DNA of 9,670 nt, taken from Bacteroidota bacterium (GTDB lineage: Bacteria > Bacteroidota > Ignavibacteria > UBA10030). This document shows positions 6,099-9,670 of this stretch, in pieces. The position numbers were made by a program, and so were the translations under genes. The notes beneath the pieces were generated by a model. It was not told the origin of the DNA, searched no databases, and saw only the letters and a program-made list of their open reading frames with translations. The DNA is taken from contig JALONE010000058.1 of NCBI GenBank assembly GCA_025455125.1, positions 1 to 9,670 of the forward strand, read 5' to 3'. How positions within the stretch are numbered: the first letter of the stretch is position 1; each line of letters starts with the position of its first letter.

Positions 6099-7313
6099 AT
6101 GCGTGGTGCGCACATCCTCGTCGGCGTGACCGGCGGCATCGCCGCCTACAAGGTTTGCTATTTCGTGCGTGAACTCGCACGACGCGGCGCCGACGTGCGC
6201 GTGATGATGACCGAGGCCGGACAACGGTTCGTCACGCCGCTCACGTTTTCTGCGCTCTCCCGGTATCCGGTTGCGGTCGATCTCTGGACCGCGGACCAAT
6301 CGTCGGATACAGACATCAGCACGCGGCATATCCACCTGGCGAACTGGGCGGATGTGCTCGTGATCGCCCCAGCGTCCGCAAACACCGTTGCCAAGTTCAC
6401 GCATGGCATCTCGGACAATCTGTTGACCGTCGTGACGCTCGCTTGTTCCCGTCCGATCATTCTTGTCCCCGCGATGGATGCCGACATGTATCTGAACGAA
6501 GCGACGCAACGCAATCTTGCGGTCCTCCGTGAGCGCGGGTTTCATGTCATGCTCCCCGGATCGGGCGAGCTCGCCAGCGGACTTAAAGGTCCGGGACGCT
6601 TGCCGGAGGTCGAAGAACTGGTGGCGTACGTCGGGGGCATTCTGAAACAAGCCCACCGGGATTTGCGCGGGAAGAGGATCGTCGTGACGGCGGGACCGAC
6701 ATACGAGGCCATTGACCCGGTTCGCTTCATCGGCAATCGATCGTCCGGGAAGATGGGATTCGCGCTGGCGAACGCCGCGGCTCAGCGGGGCGCGGTCGTC
6801 ACTCTGGTGGCGGGTCCGACGCACCTGGAGACCCCCCGGAAGGTGAAACGCATCAACGTTGAATCCGCGCTCCAGATGTTCAACGCCGTCCAACACCATG
6901 CGAAAAACGCGCAGGCGGTCGTCATGGCTGCCGCTGTTGCAGACTACGCTCCGGCACGCATGGCGAAACAGAAGATCAAAAAGACGGGCGACGATGTTCC
7001 GGAGATCGCACTGACGCAGACCCCCGACATTCTTGGCACGCTCGGGAAGAAGAAAGGGAAACGGCTGCTTGTCGGATTCGCCCTTGAGACCGAGCGAGAA
7101 GAACGCAACGCACGGGAGAAACTGAAGCGGAAGAATCTCGATCTCATCGTTCTCAACTCGCTCGCAACGCATCGGACCATCTTCGGCAGCGACTCGAATA
7201 TCGTCACGATCATCGACGCGTCAGGGACGAAGCAGGAACTTCCCGAACTGCCGAAGTTCGATGTGGCCAATCGGATCCTCGATCGCCTGGCGCTCATGTG
7301 GAGGAAGAAGTAG
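6099..7313 (+). CDS. coaBC: Bifunctional phosphopantothenoylcysteine decarboxylase / phosphopantothenate-cysteine ligase
   Basis: CoaBC makes 4'-phosphopantetheine for coenzyme A: CoaB couples phosphopantothenate to cysteine, and the flavoprotein CoaC decarboxylates the product. Residues 1-185 are CoaC: GVTGGIAAYK at 9-18, catalytic histidine 77 in RHIHLANWAD, flavin-binding PASANT at 91-96. Residues 190-404 are CoaB: TAGPTYEAIDPVRFIGNRSSGKMG at 197-220 (written here only as landmarks), AAAVADY at 277-283, the active-site lysine motif KIKK at 292-295, and GFALET at 326-331. The length of 404 is normal. Two CoaC hallmarks differ from E. coli Dfp: PAMD at 124-127 instead of PAMN, and ELASG at 157-161 with Ser160 where E. 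coli has Cys158. I recall these variants from Bacteroidota. No clear Shine-Dalgarno precedes the ATG; the start fits the family. The gap to rpoZ is 20 bases. Confidence 0.96.
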   Translation: MRGAHILVGVTGGIAAYKVCYFVRELARRGADVRVMMTEAGQRFVTPLTFSALSRYPVAVDLWTADQSSDTDISTRHIHLANWADVLVIAPASANTVAKFTHGISDNLLTVVTLACSRPIILVPAMDADMYLNEATQRNLAVLRERGFHVMLPGSGELASGLKGPGRLPEVEELVAYVGGILKQAHRDLRGKRIVVTAGPTYEAIDPVRFIGNRSSGKMGFALANAAAQRGAVVTLVAGPTHLETPRKVKRINVESALQMFNAVQHHAKNAQAVVMAAAVADYAPARMAKQKIKKTGDDVPEIALTQTPDILGTLGKKKGKRLLVGFALETEREERNAREKLKRKNLDLIVLNSLATHRTIFGSDSNIVTIIDASGTKQELPELPKFDVANRILDRLALMWRKK

Positions 7314-7326
7314 ACCTACGACAGAG

Positions 7327-7383
7327 AACTGACTACTGGCAACCCGCCTTCGTTGCACTCCGGCGGAGGCAAACTGACCACTG
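7327..7383. repeat. Small hairpin flanked by 12-base direct repeats in the coaBC-udg gap
   Basis: AACTGACTACTG (7327-7338) and AACTGACCACTG (7372-7383) are direct repeats matching at 11 of 12. Between them GCCTTCG (7346-7352) pairs with CGGAGGC (7364-7370). Three more inner pairs (two of them G-T) leave a 5-base CACTC loop, giving a stem of about 10 pairs. There is no T run after the stem, so it is not a typical terminator. It resembles a small dispersed intergenic repeat. The 83-base gap holds nothing else I recognise. Confidence 0.5.
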
Positions 7384-7396
7384 ATTCCCGCTTTCC

Positions 7397-8179
7397 ATGT
7401 CCTTCCACCCTGACGCAGAAAAGATCTTATCCGATGCCCAGAAGTTCCTTCGTCAACAGCAGGAGCTGTACGGCGATGTCGTGTATACTGAAGTTCACGC
7501 TGTCGACACGCAAAACAAAGACATGAAGAAACGCTCCGCCTCAGCCGAGTCCACCCTGTTTGCTCTTCCGCCGTCGCTGGAAGACGCACATCCGTTTCCC
7601 GATGAACCGTGGACCGCAGCGACGACATTGCCTGCATTGAACGAGATGATCTGCAGTTGTCAGAAATGCGGCTTGGGGGCAACGCGAAAGAATTTTGTGT
7701 TTGGAGTTGGGAATCCGAAGGCCGATATTGTTGTGGTGGGCGAGGCGCCGGGAGCGGATGAGGATGAACAGGGCGAACCGTTCGTGGGCCGTGCGGGACA
7801 GCTGTTGACGAAGATCCTTGAAGCGATCAAATTCAAACGCGACGAGGTGTATATCTGCAACATGCTGAAATGCCGTCCGCCGAACAACCGCGATCCGCTT
7901 CCGGAAGAGATCGAACACTGCGAGCCGTATCTCTGGAAGCAGCTCGAGATCATCAAACCGAAGATGATCCTGTGCGTCGGCCGCATCGCGGGGCAATCGT
8001 TGCTCAAGACCAAAGCCACACTGACCGAACTCCGGGAGAAGATGCACGAATACCGGGGAATTCCGCTGATGGTGACCTTCCATCCCGCGGCGCTTCTGCG
8101 CAATCCGAATTGGAAGCGCCCCTGCTGGGAGGATGTGCAGAAATTCCGTCGCATGTACGATGAAATGAAGTCGAAGTAG
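7397..8179 (+). CDS. Family 4 uracil-DNA glycosylase (iron-sulfur)
   Basis: Family 4 glycosylases remove uracil from DNA, starting base-excision repair of deaminated cytosine. The catalytic domain spans residues about 80-257. The motif GEAPGADEDEQGEPFVGRAG begins at Gly115 and contains the water-binding and uracil-pocket residues; HPAALLRNP at 229-237 is the DNA-intercalating loop motif. Cys88, Cys91, Cys159 and Cys175 fit the four 4Fe-4S ligands: the C-x2-C pair is at the start of the domain and the second pair is 16 residues apart, as in the Thermus enzyme. The 80 residues before the domain are a non-conserved, partly helical extension, so 260 residues is longer than the usual 190-220. No Shine-Dalgarno is visible before the ATG, and Met43 is a possible alternative start. 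It lies between coaBC and dnaB on the same strand. Confidence 0.93.
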   Translation: MSFHPDAEKILSDAQKFLRQQQELYGDVVYTEVHAVDTQNKDMKKRSASAESTLFALPPSLEDAHPFPDEPWTAATTLPALNEMICSCQKCGLGATRKNFVFGVGNPKADIVVVGEAPGADEDEQGEPFVGRAGQLLTKILEAIKFKRDEVYICNMLKCRPPNNRDPLPEEIEHCEPYLWKQLEIIKPKMILCVGRIAGQSLLKTKATLTELREKMHEYRGIPLMVTFHPAALLRNPNWKRPCWEDVQKFRRMYDEMKSK

Positions 8180-8188
8180 AAGACAGGC

Positions 8189-8192
8189 GGGA
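8189..8192 (+). promoter_or_regulatory. Ribosome binding site supporting the dnaB start
   Basis: GGGA lies 7 bases before ATG 8200. The ATG at 8193 is immediately next to it and opens a different, non-family frame, so the spacing favours 8200. Confidence 0.45.
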
Positions 8193-8199
8193 ATGATCG

Positions 8200-9639
8200 A
8201 TGCCGAATGGAAGAAGACCATACAACGAGAACACGCCGGTGCAACCGGGTGCGGAAGGCCGCGTGCCGCCGCAGGCGGTCGACGTGGAAGCGGCCGTCCT
8301 GGCGGCGATGCTTCTCGAGAAGGACGCGATCGCGAAGGCCCTGGAAGTGCTGCAAGGGGACGTGTTCTACAAGCCCGCACATCAAAGCATCTTCGATGCG
8401 ATGGTCGGCCTCTTCGAGCGAAGTGAGCCGGTCGATCTCATTACCCTGACCGAAGAATTGCGCCGCAGCGGCGTCCTCGAGAAGATCGGCGGTGAGTACT
8501 ATCTCACGGAGTTGTCTGGGCGGGTTTCGAGCGCGGCGAACATCGAATACCACGCCCACATCGTCCTGGAGAAGGCGTTGATGCGCCAGCTCATTTCCGC
8601 ATCGACGGAAGTCGTGACGCGCGCGTACAACGAAACGGAGGACGCGCTCGGCCTCTTGGATGAAGCGGAGCAGAAGATCTTCGACATCTCCGAACAGCGG
8701 ATGAAGAAGAGCTTCGTCACCATGAACACCGCCGTGCATAAGACGATGGACATGCTGCAGAGCATCCACGGCAAGCACAGCGGCGTCACGGGAGTGCCAG
8801 CCGGGTTCACCGATCTCGACAACCTCACCGGGGGATTTCAGAATTCCGACCTCATCATCGTTGCCGGACGGCCGTCGCAGGGGAAGACCGCATTCGTTCT
8901 CTCGGTCGCGCGCAACGCGTCGGTTCTGCACAACGTCCCCATCGGATTCTTCAGCCTCGAAATGTCCGCGCAGCAGCTGGTCATGCGTCTGATGTGCGCC
9001 GAGGCGCGCGTCGATGCGCACAAGGTGCGAACCGGCCGCCTGCCGGAAGACGAATGGAAGAAGCTCAGCATGAGCGTTGGGCGTCTCTACAAGGCGAAGA
9101 TCCTCATTGATGATACGCCGGCGCTGAGCGTGTTGGAATTGCGTGCGAAAGCGCGGCGGCTCAAGGCCGAGCACAACGTCGGCATGATCGTCGTCGACTA
9201 TCTCCAGTTGATGCAGGGAGCACGGAATGCCCAGAGCCGTGAGCAGGAGATCTCCGGCATCTCCCGATCGCTCAAAGCCCTGGCAAAGGATTTGAATATT
9301 CCCGTTATCGCGCTGTCGCAGCTGAATCGTGCGGTGGAAGCACGCAGCGACAAGAAGCCGGCTCTCGCCGACCTCCGCGAATCGGGCGCCATTGAACAGG
9401 ACGCCGACGTTGTCATTTTCGTGCATCGTCCGGAGATGTATGGCATCGAAAAGGACACCGAGACCGGCGATCCAACGGAAGGTCTGGCCGAGATCATCAT
9501 CGGAAAACAGCGTAACGGTCCGACGGATACGGTGCGCCTCCAGTTCATCAAGTCGTTCGCGCGCTTTGAGAGCCGTCTGCCATTCCGTCCGGAACCGATG
9601 ATGCTCCCGCCGGAACCGGGCGAAGAATCGCCATTCTAA
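8200..9639 (+). CDS. dnaB: Replicative DNA helicase DnaB
   Basis: DnaB is the hexameric ATP-driven helicase that unwinds DNA at the replication fork and recruits primase. Residues about 22-125 are the N-terminal DnaB domain (VPPQAVDVEAAVLAAMLLE). A helical linker follows at about 125-190. The RecA-like motor runs from about 195 to 460: Walker A GRPSQGKT at 223-230 (Gln where many have Met), SLEMS at 252-256, Walker B VVDYLQL at 331-337, SQLNRAVE at 373-380, DLRESGAIEQDADVV at 391-405, and the KQRNGPT arginine-finger region at 436-442. The tail (PEPMMLPPEPGEESPF) is acidic and proline-rich. At 479 residues it has the normal length, and no intein interrupts it. It follows the glycosylase gene by 20 bases and is the last gene of the visible plus-strand series. 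Confidence 0.97.
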   Translation: MPNGRRPYNENTPVQPGAEGRVPPQAVDVEAAVLAAMLLEKDAIAKALEVLQGDVFYKPAHQSIFDAMVGLFERSEPVDLITLTEELRRSGVLEKIGGEYYLTELSGRVSSAANIEYHAHIVLEKALMRQLISASTEVVTRAYNETEDALGLLDEAEQKIFDISEQRMKKSFVTMNTAVHKTMDMLQSIHGKHSGVTGVPAGFTDLDNLTGGFQNSDLIIVAGRPSQGKTAFVLSVARNASVLHNVPIGFFSLEMSAQQLVMRLMCAEARVDAHKVRTGRLPEDEWKKLSMSVGRLYKAKILIDDTPALSVLELRAKARRLKAEHNVGMIVVDYLQLMQGARNAQSREQEISGISRSLKALAKDLNIPVIALSQLNRAVEARSDKKPALADLRESGAIEQDADVVIFVHRPEMYGIEKDTETGDPTEGLAEIIIGKQRNGPTDTVRLQFIKSFARFESRLPFRPEPMMLPPEPGEESPF

Positions 9640-9669
9640 TGAGCCGATAAGCCAATGAGCCGATGAGTC
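9638..9669. repeat. 16-base tandem repeat over the dnaB stop codon, running to the window edge
   Basis: Two units, AATGAGCCGATAAGCC (9638-9653) and AATGAGCCGATGAGTC (9654-9669), match at 14 of 16 positions. The first unit begins in the TAA stop of dnaB. Whether more copies follow cannot be seen. Confidence 0.6.
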
Positions 9670-9670
9670 T

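Noticed and set aside
7346..7370. Rho-independent terminator after coaBC
   Set aside because: The stem contains several weak G-T pairs and is followed by AAACTGACC, not a T run, on the plus strand. On the minus strand it would be followed by GGGTTGCC.
7660..9426. 588-codon minus-strand open frame opposite the glycosylase gene and dnaB
   Set aside because: It spans two well-supported plus-strand genes and the gap between them, and shows no family motif. Its length reflects codon bias in the sense genes. The 460-codon minus frame at 5790-7172 opposite rpoZ and coaBC is the same kind of shadow.
8200..9639. Intein or plasmid/phage-type DnaB
   Set aside because: The motor motifs follow each other without insertion and the length is that of an ordinary chromosomal DnaB. 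The neighbours are housekeeping genes.

Overview
The window is a gene-dense stretch of bacterial chromosome of moderately high GC, with housekeeping genes and no defence system, CRISPR array, prophage, insertion sequence, tRNA or rRNA that I could find. The gene families point to the Bacteroidota/Ignavibacteriota/Chlorobiota group. The RqcH-type protein starts like the Bacteroidota form (MxTNYYTL). CoaBC carries the PAMDxDM and ELASG variants that I recall from that group. There is also a very large two-component-regulator-propeller sensor, and the order yicC-gmk-rpoZ-coaBC. The lineage is an inference from motifs, not from a search.

Layout. Bases 1-2438 (minus strand) hold the first 812 codons of a sensor protein: signal peptide, about 14 propeller blades, Y_Y_Y domain, one membrane helix and the start of a cytoplasmic coiled coil. 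Its output domain lies beyond the left edge. Just upstream on the same strand, 2466-4110, is an rqcH/NFACT ribosome-quality-control gene. It is broken near 3190, where the frame changes and a conserved segment is missing. Bases 4111-4257 are a short divergent intergenic region with one perfect DnaA box and several weaker ones. From 4258 to 9639 (plus strand) runs a tight, probably co-transcribed series: yicC, gmk, rpoZ, coaBC, a family-4 uracil-DNA glycosylase gene, and dnaB. The last bases of the window are a short tandem repeat.

How the genes fit together. The right-hand cluster supplies core nucleic-acid metabolism: a YicC-type RNase, guanylate kinase, the RNA polymerase omega subunit, coenzyme A synthesis, uracil repair and the replicative helicase. 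The left-hand pair is a ribosome-rescue factor, apparently inactivated or misassembled, and an envelope sensor. All genes point away from the DnaA-box region.

No wholly new system is visible. The best leads are the rqcH lesion, the DnaA boxes upstream of an operon that ends in dnaB, substituted hallmark residues in CoaC, and short repeats that sit directly on or after stop codons.
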